From Streptomyces abyssomicinicus (GTDB taxonomy: Bacteria > Actinomycetota > Actinomycetes > Streptomycetales > Streptomycetaceae), in NCBI RefSeq assembly GCF_008974245.1, contig NZ_BBZI01000005.1, forward strand, positions 158,180 to 222,179: a stretch of DNA of 64,000 nt, read 5' to 3'. Within the stretch, counting starts at the first letter, position 1. The number at the start of each line of letters is the position of its first letter. The notes beneath the pieces are model-generated. The model saw only the letters and a program-made list of their open reading frames with translations. It was not told the DNA's origin and searched no databases. Positions 41,620-49,725 of the stretch are shown here, piece by piece. Made by a program: the position numbers and the translations under genes.

Positions 41620-42309
41620 ATGACCACGGCCCACTTCGACGGCGCGTTCACCGACGGCTGGATACGCCGCTTCGCCGCGTCGGCGCGCGCCACGGAACCC
41701 GAACTGACCGCGCTCGACCAGCAGTCGGGCGACGGGGACTTCGGCGTGAACCTCAACGCCGGCACCACCGCCGCCCTCGCGCGGCTGGACGCGGCCGGCC
41801 CCCCGGACGCGGCCGGACGCCGGCGGGCCGCGGGCCCGCTGGACGCCGCGGCCACCGCCTTCCTCGACGAGGTCGGCGGCACCAGCGGTCCCCTCTTCGG
41901 CCTCCTCCTCCAGTCGCTCGCCGCGGCCGCCGATGTCGAGGACGACCGGCTGACCACTCCCGCGCTGGCCAAGGGAGTGGCCGAGGGCCTGGCCGCCATC
42001 CGCCGGGTGGGCGAGGCGGAGCCCGGCGACAAGACCCTCGTCGACGCCCTCCACCCCGCCGCCGAGGCGCTCGCCGCGGCGGGCGCGCCCACCCCGCCCG
42101 ATCAGGCCCTGCGCCGGGCGGCCGAGGCGGCCTGGCAGGGGGTGCGGGACACCGCGGGGCTGCGGGCCCGGCTGGGCCGCGCCAGCTACCTGCGCGAACG
42201 CGCCGCCGACGTGCCCGACCCGGGAGCGGTGGGCGTCGCGCTCTTCCTCACCTCGGCGGGCGGCACCGTCACCGCGCTGACCCCGTACCTGTCACCGGCG
42301 GTGAGCTGA
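41620..42309 (+). CDS. dhaL: Dihydroxyacetone kinase ADP-binding subunit
   Basis: A 229-residue DhaL. The metal-binding aspartates are D33, D38 and D40 in DQQSGDGDFGVN, where most relatives have His instead of F41. GGTSGPLFGLLL is the nucleotide-binding loop. It holds ADP-Mg and passes the phosphate to dihydroxyacetone on DhaK. ATG 41620 follows GGGAGGC; the ATG at 41590 overlaps the dhaK end and lacks a ribosome site. The operon ends with a tandem repeat and no further PTS gene. Confidence 0.9.
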   Translation: MTTAHFDGAFTDGWIRRFAASARATEPELTALDQQSGDGDFGVNLNAGTTAALARLDAAGPPDAAGRRRAAGPLDAAATAFLDEVGGTSGPLFGLLLQSLAAAADVEDDRLTTPALAKGVAEGLAAIRRVGEAEPGDKTLVDALHPAAEALAAAGAPTPPDQALRRAAEAAWQGVRDTAGLRARLGRASYLRERAADVPDPGAVGVALFLTSAGGTVTALTPYLSPAVS

Positions 42310-42351
42310 CCCGTTCCGGCCGGCCGAAGAGGCCCGGGGCCGGGCGACCGA

Positions 42352-42410
42352 CGGTGACCGGGTCCGGGACGGCCGGCGGTGACCGGGTCCGGGACGGCCG
42401 GCGGTGACCG
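42352..42410. repeat. 25-bp tandem repeat, 2.4 copies
   Basis: A 25-bp unit beginning CGGTGACCGGGTCC and ending GGGACGGCCGG occurs at 42352-42376 and 42377-42401, followed by nine bases of a third copy. It lies between dhaL and the convergent HAD gene. Confidence 0.75.
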
Positions 42411-42422
42411 CAGGCGGGCGGC

Positions 42423-43106
42423 TCACCCGTCGGCGAGCCAGCCCCACACCAGTTCCAGCAGCCCCGGATCGGCCAGCGAGCCCACCCACAGGTCGGCGCG
42501 CCCGGCGTCCGGCGCGGGCGGCCGCGGGCCCACGCCCACCACGCGCAGACCGGCCTCCCGGGCGGCGTCGACGCCGGTGAGCGAGTCCTCCACGGCCAGC
42601 GCCTCGGCCGGTTCCACCCCGCAGCGGCGGGCCGCCGTCTCGTACAGGTCGGGCGCCGGTTTGGGGCGCAGCCCCTCGCCGGGCACCACCACCGGGCCGA
42701 ACCGGCTCAGCAGCCCGGCACCGGCCAGGCTCGTCTCCACGACGTCGAGAGGGCAGTTGCTCGCCACGGCGAGCGGCAGCCGGGCGGCCAGCAGGCGGAC
42801 CAGGGCGAGCGCCCCCGGCATGACCACCGGGGCGGCCGCGGCCAACCGGCGGAACTCGTCGAGCAGTTGGCCGGCGAACTCCTCGGCCAGCTCGGGCTTC
42901 CCGGACTCCTCGGCCATCAGCCGGCCGCAGGCGCTGTAGTGCAGCCCGGCCGCCCGGTCGGCGAACCGGGGCGCCGGGACGAGGCGGTGGCGGTGCAGGA
43001 CGCGCAGCCGTGCCTCCTGCCAGTGGGACTCCGAGTCCACCAGGGTGCCGTCGCAGTCGAAGACCACGGCGGCGGGGGACCAGTCGTGCATGCGTCGTTG
43101 TGTCAT
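42423..43106 (-). CDS. HAD-superfamily phosphatase (beta-phosphoglucomutase-like)
   Basis: A 227-residue HAD hydrolase of subfamily I. Motif I is VVFDCDGTLVDSE, motif II lies in AVASNCP, the motif III lysine in RPKPAPD, and motif IV in AVEDSLTGVDAA. A helical cap lies between motifs I and II. It removes phosphate from a small phosphorylated compound, often a sugar phosphate; lying beside dhaKL a triose- or glycerol-phosphate is possible but unproven. The start is uncertain because no strong ribosome site is present; ATG 43106 is used. Confidence 0.85.
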   Translation of the reverse strand: MTQRRMHDWSPAAVVFDCDGTLVDSESHWQEARLRVLHRHRLVPAPRFADRAAGLHYSACGRLMAEESGKPELAEEFAGQLLDEFRRLAAAAPVVMPGALALVRLLAARLPLAVASNCPLDVVETSLAGAGLLSRFGPVVVPGEGLRPKPAPDLYETAARRCGVEPAEALAVEDSLTGVDAAREAGLRVVGVGPRPPAPDAGRADLWVGSLADPGLLELVWGWLADG

Positions 43107-43717
43107 GGCGGTGCCGTTCTCGTCAGAGTGCACCGCCCGCCGCCGTTCCCTGGGCGGGGCGCGGCGGCGGGAGGCGTGGGACCGGCCCGGCCCGTGGATT
43201 CGGGGCGGGCTCGCACCGCCGTCGTGGTCGACGGGCGGCGCGGGAACCAAAGGCCTCTGGTCACCCCGGGATCGCCGGCACTGAGCATCCGGATGCGCCG
43301 ACCGTTACGGGGTGTATGACACCTACTACGCTATGTGTCCACGAGCGTCGAGTCCAAGGTCCACAGGGGTGTTCGAAACGCTCTGCGGAGGTGTGCGCGC
43401 GGTCTGATGCGAACGGCGTACGCCGCGCGTGCTCGTGCGTCCGCATATGCCAATGTCCCCTGCGGTGAAGGGAGTTGGGGATGTGGGCGGGAGACTGTGG
43501 GCGGGGCGTGAAGATCGCCGGGGCCGGACGGGCGCGCCGCGGCACTTCATCCGGCCGGGTGTCCCCCAACTCGCGCCCGAACGAAGCGCGTTCGGTGTGC
43601 GCGACGGCTCACTCCCGGCATGCGGCGCACGCGGTCACCGCCACCGGTGACCGCGTGCGCGGTGGTGCGACCCTCACCGCCGCGGCGACGGCCTGTGACC
43701 CTTCCGCCGGGCCGGGA
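43107..43717. other. Gene-free stretch
   Basis: About 610 bases without a supported gene. It is somewhat AT-richer around 43300-43450 than its flanks. Open frames here lack ribosome sites and have no recognisable content. The promoter of the HAD gene should be at its left end. Confidence 0.4.
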
Positions 43718-43873
43718 TCACCAGTAGTGCTTGCGTCCGCCCACCGCGTGGCCCAGGGCGCCCGCGATCCACAGCACCGCGCCGACGACCACGAGGATGA
43801 TGCCGATCGTCCAGAGGAAGGCCAGGTCGGCGATGGCCCCGATGATCAGCAGGATGATTCCGAGGAGGATCAT
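43718..43873 (-). CDS. Small two-helix membrane protein (DUF6131-like)
   Basis: A 51-residue protein, almost entirely two hydrophobic helices (MILLGIILLIIGAIADLAFL and TIGIILVVVGAVLWIAGALG), ending in GGRKHYW. This is a widespread short actinobacterial family whose function is unknown; I recall it as DUF6131. ATG 43873 has GGAGG seven bases upstream. It stands alone next to the photolyase gene. Confidence 0.8.
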   Translation of the reverse strand: MILLGIILLIIGAIADLAFLWTIGIILVVVGAVLWIAGALGHAVGGRKHYW

Positions 43874-44035
43874 GACCGCCTCCAGAGACTGAGTAGTGCC
43901 GATTCCAGTGTGCTCCCGCCGCCGGGCAAACGCAGGCCGCGCCCCCGGCCGCGCACGGCTCCCCCGGCTCCCCACGGCAGCCGGGGCCCGCGCCCCGGAG
44001 ACCCGCGGCGACCCCGCCGGGACCGTCCCGCCGGA

Positions 44036-45463
44036 TCAGCCGCGGTCGCGGTCGCTGTCGCTGTCGCCGCCGCCGTCGCCGCCGTCCCGGCCCCGGGCGT
44101 GACGGAAGCGGGCCAGGCCGTCGACGAGGTCGACCAGCGGCGGCGGGTAGCCGAGTCCGGCGCGGCGGTCCTCCGGGAGCCGCCACGGCTCGTGGACGAA
44201 GCGCTCCTCCCCCTCCCGCAGTCCCCGCAGCTCCGGCACCCACCGGCGCACGTAGTCCCCCCGGGGGTCGAACCGCTTGCCCTGGACCACCGGGTTCAGC
44301 ACCCGGTGCGGACGGGTGTCGGTTCCGGTCCCGGCGACCCACTGCCAGTTGAGCTGGTTGTTGACGACGTCGCCGTCCACCAGCAGGTCGAGGAAGTGCC
44401 GGGCCCCGATCCGCCAGTCCACGTACAGGGTCTTGGTCAGGAAACTGGCCGCCAGCAGCCGCCCCCGGTTGTGCATCCAGCCCTCGTGGACCAGCTGGCG
44501 CATCGCCGCGTCCACCAGGGGGTAGCCGGTGCGGCCCTCCCGCCAGGCGGCGATCTCCTCGTGCGCCTCCGCCTCGCCGCGCCAGTGGTCGCCCCGGGGA
44601 CGGTAGTCCCGCACCGAGGCGTCGGGCCGGGCCGCCAGCACCTGGTGGTGGAAGTCCCGCCAGCACAGCTGGCGCACGAAGGCGTCCGCCCCCGGACCGC
44701 CCTGCTCGCGGGCCCGCCGTACCAGTTCCACCGGTGACAGGGCCCCGAAGTGCAGGTAGGGGGAGAGCCGGGAGGTGGCGTCGCCCGCCAGGTCGTCCTG
44801 GCGCCGGTCGTAGGCCGCCGACCCCGACGGCAGCCACCCGGCGAACCGCTCGCGCCCCGCCGTCTCGCCTCCGCGGGGAACCCCCGGCGAGACCCCCGCC
44901 GTCGCCTCGCGGGACGGCAGCGGCTCGCCGCGCACCCCTTCGGGGACCCGGACCGCGCGCGGCGGGGGAAGGGGGTCCCGCAGCCGTTCGTCGGACCAGC
45001 GGCGGAAGTAGGGGCTGAAGACCGCGTAGTGGCCGGCCCTCGCCGGGGTGACGGCCCCGGGCGCCACGGCGGTCACCACCGCGTCGTGCGGGCACACCGC
45101 CACACCCTGCCCGCGCAGCGCCTCACCCAGCCTCTCCTCACGCCGCTGGGCGTAGCCGGTGATCCCGCCGGACAGGTGTACCTCGGTGGCCCCGCACTCG
45201 GCGGCGACCGCCGCGACCTCCCGCTCCACCGGCCCGGAACGCACCACCAGCCGCCCGCCGCGGCGGCGCAGCGAGGCGTCCAGGTCGGCCAGGCAGTCCG
45301 CGAGGAAGGCGGCGCGGTTGGGCACGTCGAACCCGGCGGCACGCACGCCCGGGTCGCGGACGAAGAGCGGCACCACCTCGTCCGCCGCGGCCAGGGCGGC
45401 GGCGAGCGGGGGATGGTCGTGCAGACGCAGGTCCGCGGTGAACAGGACGACCGCCACGGTCAT
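44036..45463 (-). CDS. phr: Deoxyribodipyrimidine photolyase
   Basis: A 475-residue class I cryptochrome/photolyase. The N-terminal Rossmann domain begins TVAVVLFTADLRLHDHPPL and would hold the antenna cofactor. The FAD domain shows TSRLSPYLHFG, WRDFHHQ, YPLVDAAMRQL, WMHNRGRLLAASFLTK and NWQWVAGTGTD, all conserved in CPD photolyases that repair UV dimers with light. The C-terminus adds an unusual Asp/Gly/Ser-rich tail of about 15 residues. GGGAG precedes ATG 45463. It is divergent from an AlkZ-like gene, giving a small DNA-repair pair. Confidence 0.92.
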   Translation of the reverse strand: MTVAVVLFTADLRLHDHPPLAAALAAADEVVPLFVRDPGVRAAGFDVPNRAAFLADCLADLDASLRRRGGRLVVRSGPVEREVAAVAAECGATEVHLSGGITGYAQRREERLGEALRGQGVAVCPHDAVVTAVAPGAVTPARAGHYAVFSPYFRRWSDERLRDPLPPPRAVRVPEGVRGEPLPSREATAGVSPGVPRGGETAGRERFAGWLPSGSAAYDRRQDDLAGDATSRLSPYLHFGALSPVELVRRAREQGGPGADAFVRQLCWRDFHHQVLAARPDASVRDYRPRGDHWRGEAEAHEEIAAWREGRTGYPLVDAAMRQLVHEGWMHNRGRLLAASFLTKTLYVDWRIGARHFLDLLVDGDVVNNQLNWQWVAGTGTDTRPHRVLNPVVQGKRFDPRGDYVRRWVPELRGLREGEERFVHEPWRLPEDRRAGLGYPPPLVDLVDGLARFRHARGRDGGDGGGDSDSDRDRG

Positions 45464-45770
45464 GTCGTCGCTCCCGGTGTCGTTCGGCGCTCCCGGTGCC
45501 GCCCGGTGGTACCGGGGGCGGCCCGGCCGGAGGCGGCCGGGGGACGGGTCGCCGCCGGCGGCCACCCGTCCTGGCGAGCATCGCGCCGGACGCCGGTGGG
45601 ACCGCCACGCCACGCCGGACGGACCCCGGCGGACCCCGGCGGACCCCGCGGGGTCCGCCGGCGCCTGCGTCAAGAGGACGGAAAGTGGCCGCAATCCCGC
45701 CTATCGTCGAGACACGGGCGGGGGAGCCCCGCCGCAGCACGGACCACGGCTGAAAGAGGACGGCACCCGT
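45464..45770. promoter_or_regulatory. Divergent gap between the photolyase and AlkZ-like genes
   Basis: About 300 bases. It contains a short tandem of CGGACCCCGG units near 45615-45650. No gene and no clear promoter boxes are visible. Confidence 0.35.
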
Positions 45771-46892
45771 ATGGCGATCACCTCGGCCCGCCCGGCCACC
45801 CTGTCCCGGCGGGCGCTGAACCGGGCCTTCCTGGCCCGCCAGCTGCTCCTGGAGCGCGCCCCGCTCACCGCGCACGCCGTCGTCGAGCACCTGGCCGGCC
45901 TCCAGGCGCAGGCCCCACAGGCCCCCTACGTCGGCCTGTGGAGCAGGACGCGCGACTTCGCCCCCGAGGAGCTGTCCGCCCTGCTGCTGGACCGGTCCGT
46001 CGTACGCGTCGTCGTGATGCGGGGCACCGTCCACCTGGTGACCGCCGCCGACTGCCGCCGGCTGCGTCCCACCGTGCAGCCCTGCCTCGACAGGGCGCTG
46101 GGGTCGCGGGTGTGGGCGCAGCTGGAAGGGGTGGACCCCGCGGGGCTGGCGGCCGCCGGGCGCGCCTGGCTGGACGGGACGCCGCGCAGCGCGGCCGAGC
46201 TGGCCCGGCTGCTGGAGGAGCGGTGGCCCGGCCTGGACCGCTCCCTGCTGGGGAACGCGCTGCGCGTGGTCCTGCCCATGGTGCAGATCCCGCCGCGCGG
46301 TGTGTGGGGGCGCTCCGGGCAGCCCGTCTACGCGACCGTGGAGGACTGGTTGTCGGCCCCGCAGGCCCCGGCCCCCGACCGGGAGTCGCTGGTGCGCCGC
46401 TACCTCGCCGCCTTCGGCCCGGCGTCGGTGGCCGACATGGGTACGTGGTCCGGACTGACCCGCCTGAAGGACACGGTCGACGCGCTGCGCGGCGAACTGC
46501 TGGTCTTCTCCGACGAGTCCGGGACCGAACTCCTCGACCTCCCGGACGCGCCGCGCCCGGACCCGGACACCCCGGCCCCGGTGCGCTTCCTGGCCGAGTT
46601 CGACAACGCGATCCTCTCGCACGCCGACCGGTCCCGGATCATCGGCGCCGAGAGCCGGCGGCGGATCATGACCAGGAACGCGGTGATCCCCGGCACCTTC
46701 CTGGTCGACGGCTTCGTCCGCGGCACCTGGCGCAAGGTCAAGGAGGGCCGGGCCGTGCGCCTGGCCGTCGCCCCCCACTCCGCCCTCTCCGCGCGGGAGC
46801 GCGAGGAGGTGGAGAGGGAGGGGGCCGCGCTGCTGTCGTTCCTGGCGCCCGGCGCCGAGGGCGTCGAGGTCCTGCCGCCCCCTGCGTCTTGA
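45771..46892 (+). CDS. AlkZ/AlkX-like winged-helix DNA glycosylase family protein
   Basis: A 373-residue protein of the HTH_42 (AlkZ-like) family. Q45-A-Q47 in GLQAQAP matches the QxQ catalytic motif of AlkZ, which excises bulky or crosslinked alkylpurines such as azinomycin adducts in Streptomyces; AlkX is the related housekeeping form. Several winged-helix units follow, and LAEFDNAILSH.DRSRII near residue 290 is typical of the family. It is likely a base-excision repair enzyme for interstrand crosslinks or alkylated purines. It is divergent from the photolyase and followed by a strong bidirectional hairpin. Confidence 0.8.
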   Translation: MAITSARPATLSRRALNRAFLARQLLLERAPLTAHAVVEHLAGLQAQAPQAPYVGLWSRTRDFAPEELSALLLDRSVVRVVVMRGTVHLVTAADCRRLRPTVQPCLDRALGSRVWAQLEGVDPAGLAAAGRAWLDGTPRSAAELARLLEERWPGLDRSLLGNALRVVLPMVQIPPRGVWGRSGQPVYATVEDWLSAPQAPAPDRESLVRRYLAAFGPASVADMGTWSGLTRLKDTVDALRGELLVFSDESGTELLDLPDAPRPDPDTPAPVRFLAEFDNAILSHADRSRIIGAESRRRIMTRNAVIPGTFLVDGFVRGTWRKVKEGRAVRLAVAPHSALSAREREEVEREGAALLSFLAPGAEGVEVLPPPAS

Positions 46893-46960
46893 CAGGGACT
46901 CCTGCACACAGCCGGCCGACACGGCCTCTCGCCGCGGCCTCCTGACGCGACCCGCGCGGA

Positions 46961-46994
46961 CGCCGCCGCCCCACGGCGGCGTGGGGCGGCGGCG
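46961..46994. terminator. Bidirectional terminator hairpin
   Basis: Perfect 14-bp arms (CGCCGCCGCCCCAC and its complement) flank a 6-base loop in the gap between the convergent AlkZ-like and MFS genes. Confidence 0.8.
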
Positions 46995-47012
46995 CCTCGG
47001 GCGGGAGCGGGT

Positions 47013-48626
47013 CTACACGGTGGCGGGCGCGTGGGCGGGCGCGGCGTCCTCGTGCCGGGCGGCGCGGTCACGGCGGAGACCGCCCATGCCGACGGCGGTC
47101 AGCACCGCGGCGAGCGCGGCCGCTCCGGCGCACACCAGGTACGCGGTGCTGAAGCCGCTGCCCAGCGCGTCCAGGGCCAGGTCGTGCGCCGCCGAACCGG
47201 GGGCGCCGGGCGGCAGGCCGTTCACCGCGATCGGCCCCTGCGCCTCACCGATCTCCCGGGCCGCGGCCAGCTGGTGGACGGGCAGGTCCGCGCCGGACAG
47301 GCTCGCCGCGAACGCGGACCCCGCGCCGCTGAGGGCGACCGCGCCGACGACCACGGGACCGAGGGCGAAGCCCAGGTCGCGCAGCATGTTGGTGGTGGCG
47401 CTGGCCATGCCCGCCAGCTTCCGCGGCACGCTGTCGAGCGCCACGGCGGTCACCGAACTGACGGTCAGGGCGAAGCCCACGCCGATCAGCAGGGTGGGCG
47501 CGACGAACGGGCCGAGCCCCGGGTCGTGGACGTCGAGCCGGGCGCCCAGCAGGCAGCCGACCGCCATCGCGGCGAAGCCGGAGGTCAGCAGCCAGGAGGC
47601 CGGAACCCGGTGGAGGAGACGCGAGACCACCGGGACCAGCACGAAGGCGGGACCCTGCAGGAGCAGGAACGGCACCGCGACACGGATCGGGTCCTGGTGC
47701 TGCACCGGGCCCAGCCACATGCTCGTCGTGAAGCAGGCCCCGAGGAAGGCGAGCATGCCGACGACCGCCACCACGGACGACACGGCGAAGGCCCGGTTGC
47801 GGAACAGCCGCAGGTCGAAGATCGGGGACCGCGCTCCCAGTTCCACCACGACGAACCCGGCCAGGAAGCAGAGGCCGAGGGCGAGGGAGAGCATCACCGG
47901 AAGGGTCGTCCAGCCGGACTCGGGCCCCTCGACCAGGCCGAACAGCACCAGGATCAGGCCGAGGGCGAAGGTGATCTGACCGGCCACGTCGAGCTTGCGG
48001 CCCTCGGGCTCCCGGGACTCCGTGGCCAGCGTCGCGGTGAGCACCATGCTGACCAGGGCGAGGCCGACGAGCACCCAGAAGGAGCCGCGCCAGGACCCCA
48101 CCTTGGCGAACATGCCGCCGAGCAGCGGCGAGACGGCGGCACCGGCGGACAGGAAGCCGCTCCACAGAGCCACCGCCTGCGACCGTTCCCGCGCGGTGCG
48201 GGTGACCGAGGTGGCGGCGGTGAGCGAGCCGGGGAACATGGCGCCGGCCCCCAGGCCGTTCACGGCGGCTCCCACCCACAGGGTCCGGACGTCGGGCGCC
48301 AGCGCGGCCACGGTGCTGCCCACGGCGACCAGGGCGGTACCGGCCACGACGAGCTTGCGCCGTCCGAAGAGGTCGCCGAGGACGCCGAAGGTGAACTCGA
48401 AGCAGACCACGGCGATCATGAAGGCCGCCGTGATCCAGGTGAGCTGGGACCCGTGGGTGTTCAGGTCCTGCTGGAAGAGACCGTTGAGCGAGGCCGGCAG
48501 CGCGTTGGCGACCTGGGCCACGAAGACCGCACCGCAGGCGGCAGCCAGTGTTCCCGCGTAGCCCGGTCTCCGGGCGGCCCCCGCGGTTGGGCCCTGGGAC
48601 GCGGCGGTCCCGTTGTTGAGCGTCAT
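47013..48626 (-). CDS. MFS permease, DHA2 (14-helix) type
   Basis: A 537-residue 14-helix major facilitator of the DHA2 type: GDLFGRRK after helix 2, and NGLGAGAMFPGSL with SxFMPGS-like motif C. DHA2 proteins mostly export drugs, but in catabolic loci they can carry organic acids. The start at 48626 is preceded by GGGAGA. Its promoter carries a box nearly identical to one before the six-gene catabolic operon at 58.2 kb, which suggests that it transports the substrate or a product of that pathway. It lies downstream of the IclR gene on the same strand, with a 250-base gap. Confidence 0.8.
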   Translation of the reverse strand: MTLNNGTAASQGPTAGAARRPGYAGTLAAACGAVFVAQVANALPASLNGLFQQDLNTHGSQLTWITAAFMIAVVCFEFTFGVLGDLFGRRKLVVAGTALVAVGSTVAALAPDVRTLWVGAAVNGLGAGAMFPGSLTAATSVTRTARERSQAVALWSGFLSAGAAVSPLLGGMFAKVGSWRGSFWVLVGLALVSMVLTATLATESREPEGRKLDVAGQITFALGLILVLFGLVEGPESGWTTLPVMLSLALGLCFLAGFVVVELGARSPIFDLRLFRNRAFAVSSVVAVVGMLAFLGACFTTSMWLGPVQHQDPIRVAVPFLLLQGPAFVLVPVVSRLLHRVPASWLLTSGFAAMAVGCLLGARLDVHDPGLGPFVAPTLLIGVGFALTVSSVTAVALDSVPRKLAGMASATTNMLRDLGFALGPVVVGAVALSGAGSAFAASLSGADLPVHQLAAAREIGEAQGPIAVNGLPPGAPGSAAHDLALDALGSGFSTAYLVCAGAAALAAVLTAVGMGGLRRDRAARHEDAAPAHAPATV

Positions 48627-48749
48627 TGCTGTTCTCCCTGGCTGGGAAAGAGGCATCCCGATGGCGGGAGCCGAAGAGCGTGGAAGGACGCGGCTCCGCG
48701 GACGCGGTGGGGGGCAGAGGGCTGCGCGTCGCGGCTGCGTGATGCCGGG

Positions 48750-48785
48750 AGAATGACATTCGCTTTACGTCGCGTCAATGAAATG
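48750..48785 (-). promoter_or_regulatory. MFS promoter with shared catabolic box
   Basis: On the minus strand a -35 TTGACG (48773-48778) and a -10 CATTCT (48750-48755) are 17 bases apart. They are embedded in blocks CATTTCATTGACGC and GTAAAGCGAATG, three bases apart, at 48757-48785. Both blocks recur exactly at 58156-58184. Confidence 0.75.
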
Positions 48786-48877
48786 TTCAGAATCTAAGGT
48801 GAACTACTCCGGTGTAAGGCAGGTCCGCTGCGAGGCGGGTCCGGTGCAAGGCGGGCACGCTGCGAGCCGGGCGGGGC

Positions 48878-49654
48878 TCACCGTGCGACGGTCAGGTCCG
48901 TCTCCAGCGCGTGCGCGGACGTCTCCAGGGTGGCGACCAGGGAGCGCAGCCGGTGCGGGTCGTAGCGCACGCTGGGCATCGACACCGACAGCCCCGCCAG
49001 CGCGGTGCCGTCACGGTCGCGCACCGGCACGCCGACGGCCACCAGGCCGCGCTCGGACCGCTCCTTGTTGACGGCGAACCCGTTGCGGCGCAGACGCCGC
49101 AGCTCCGCGCGCAGCCGCGCGAGGTCCGGCCGGTCCGCCGGGCGGTCCCGGTACCGCTCGGGGGTGTAGACCTCCTCGAGTTCCTCGTCGGTGAGGTCGG
49201 CGAGCAGCAGCAGCCCGGCCGTCGTGCGGTGGGCAGGGAAGACCATGCCCTCGCGGGAACCCACCCGCAGCGCCTGCCGGGACTCGACGCTGGCGACGAA
49301 CCGGGTGGTGTCCCCGGTGCGCACCGTCAGGTTCACCGTCTCGTCCAGCAGGTCCGCCAGCCGGTGCAGGTGGGGCAGGGCCGCCGCGCGCAGCCGGGAC
49401 GCGAGGGACTGCGAGTGCGCGGCGAGTTCCAGCACCGGGCCGGCCCGGTAGACGCGGTCCTCGCCGTGCACCGCGAAGTCCCGGTAGACGAGCATCGCCA
49501 GCACCCGGTGGGCGGTGGACCGCGCCACCCCCAGGCGTTCGGCGATCTGCGAGACGGTCGCGCCGCCCTCCATCTGGAGGATGGTCGCCGCCCGCAGCGC
49601 GTGGTCCACGCTGGCGATGGGGTAGGGCGGGGGATTCTTGAGCGGCTTGTCCAT
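48878..49654 (-). CDS. IclR-family regulator
   Basis: A 258-residue IclR protein. An N-terminal winged helix (about residues 33-55, ATVSQIAERLGVARSTAHRVLAML) is followed by the effector-binding domain with GSREGMVFPAHRTTAGLLLLA and the ending GLSVSMP. IclR proteins control aromatic catabolism and respond to pathway intermediates. It is divergent from the gentisate operon, with an inverted repeat between them, and upstream of the MFS gene. It is the best candidate regulator for the gentisate operon and possibly for the shared box at 48.76 and 58.16 kb. Confidence 0.88.
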   Translation of the reverse strand: MDKPLKNPPPYPIASVDHALRAATILQMEGGATVSQIAERLGVARSTAHRVLAMLVYRDFAVHGEDRVYRAGPVLELAAHSQSLASRLRAAALPHLHRLADLLDETVNLTVRTGDTTRFVASVESRQALRVGSREGMVFPAHRTTAGLLLLADLTDEELEEVYTPERYRDRPADRPDLARLRAELRRLRRNGFAVNKERSERGLVAVGVPVRDRDGTALAGLSVSMPSVRYDPHRLRSLVATLETSAHALETDLTVAR

Positions 49655-49668
49655 GGCGCGGGCTCCGA

Positions 49669-49685
49669 ATTCTGCTGTCCAGAAT
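49669..49685. promoter_or_regulatory. Candidate IclR operator
   Basis: Perfect 6-bp arms ATTCTG and CAGAAT, five bases apart, lie in the 71-base gap between the divergent IclR and gentisate dioxygenase genes. This size and spacing fit known IclR sites. Confidence 0.6.
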
Positions 49686-49725
49686 CTTCATGTTCTCACT
49701 CCAGACACGACGCAGTCTGATCAAT

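Noticed and set aside
43475..44737. A 420-codon plus-strand frame
   Set aside because: It is the reverse of the photolyase and DUF6131 genes, with Pro/Arg/Val-rich composition and no motifs.
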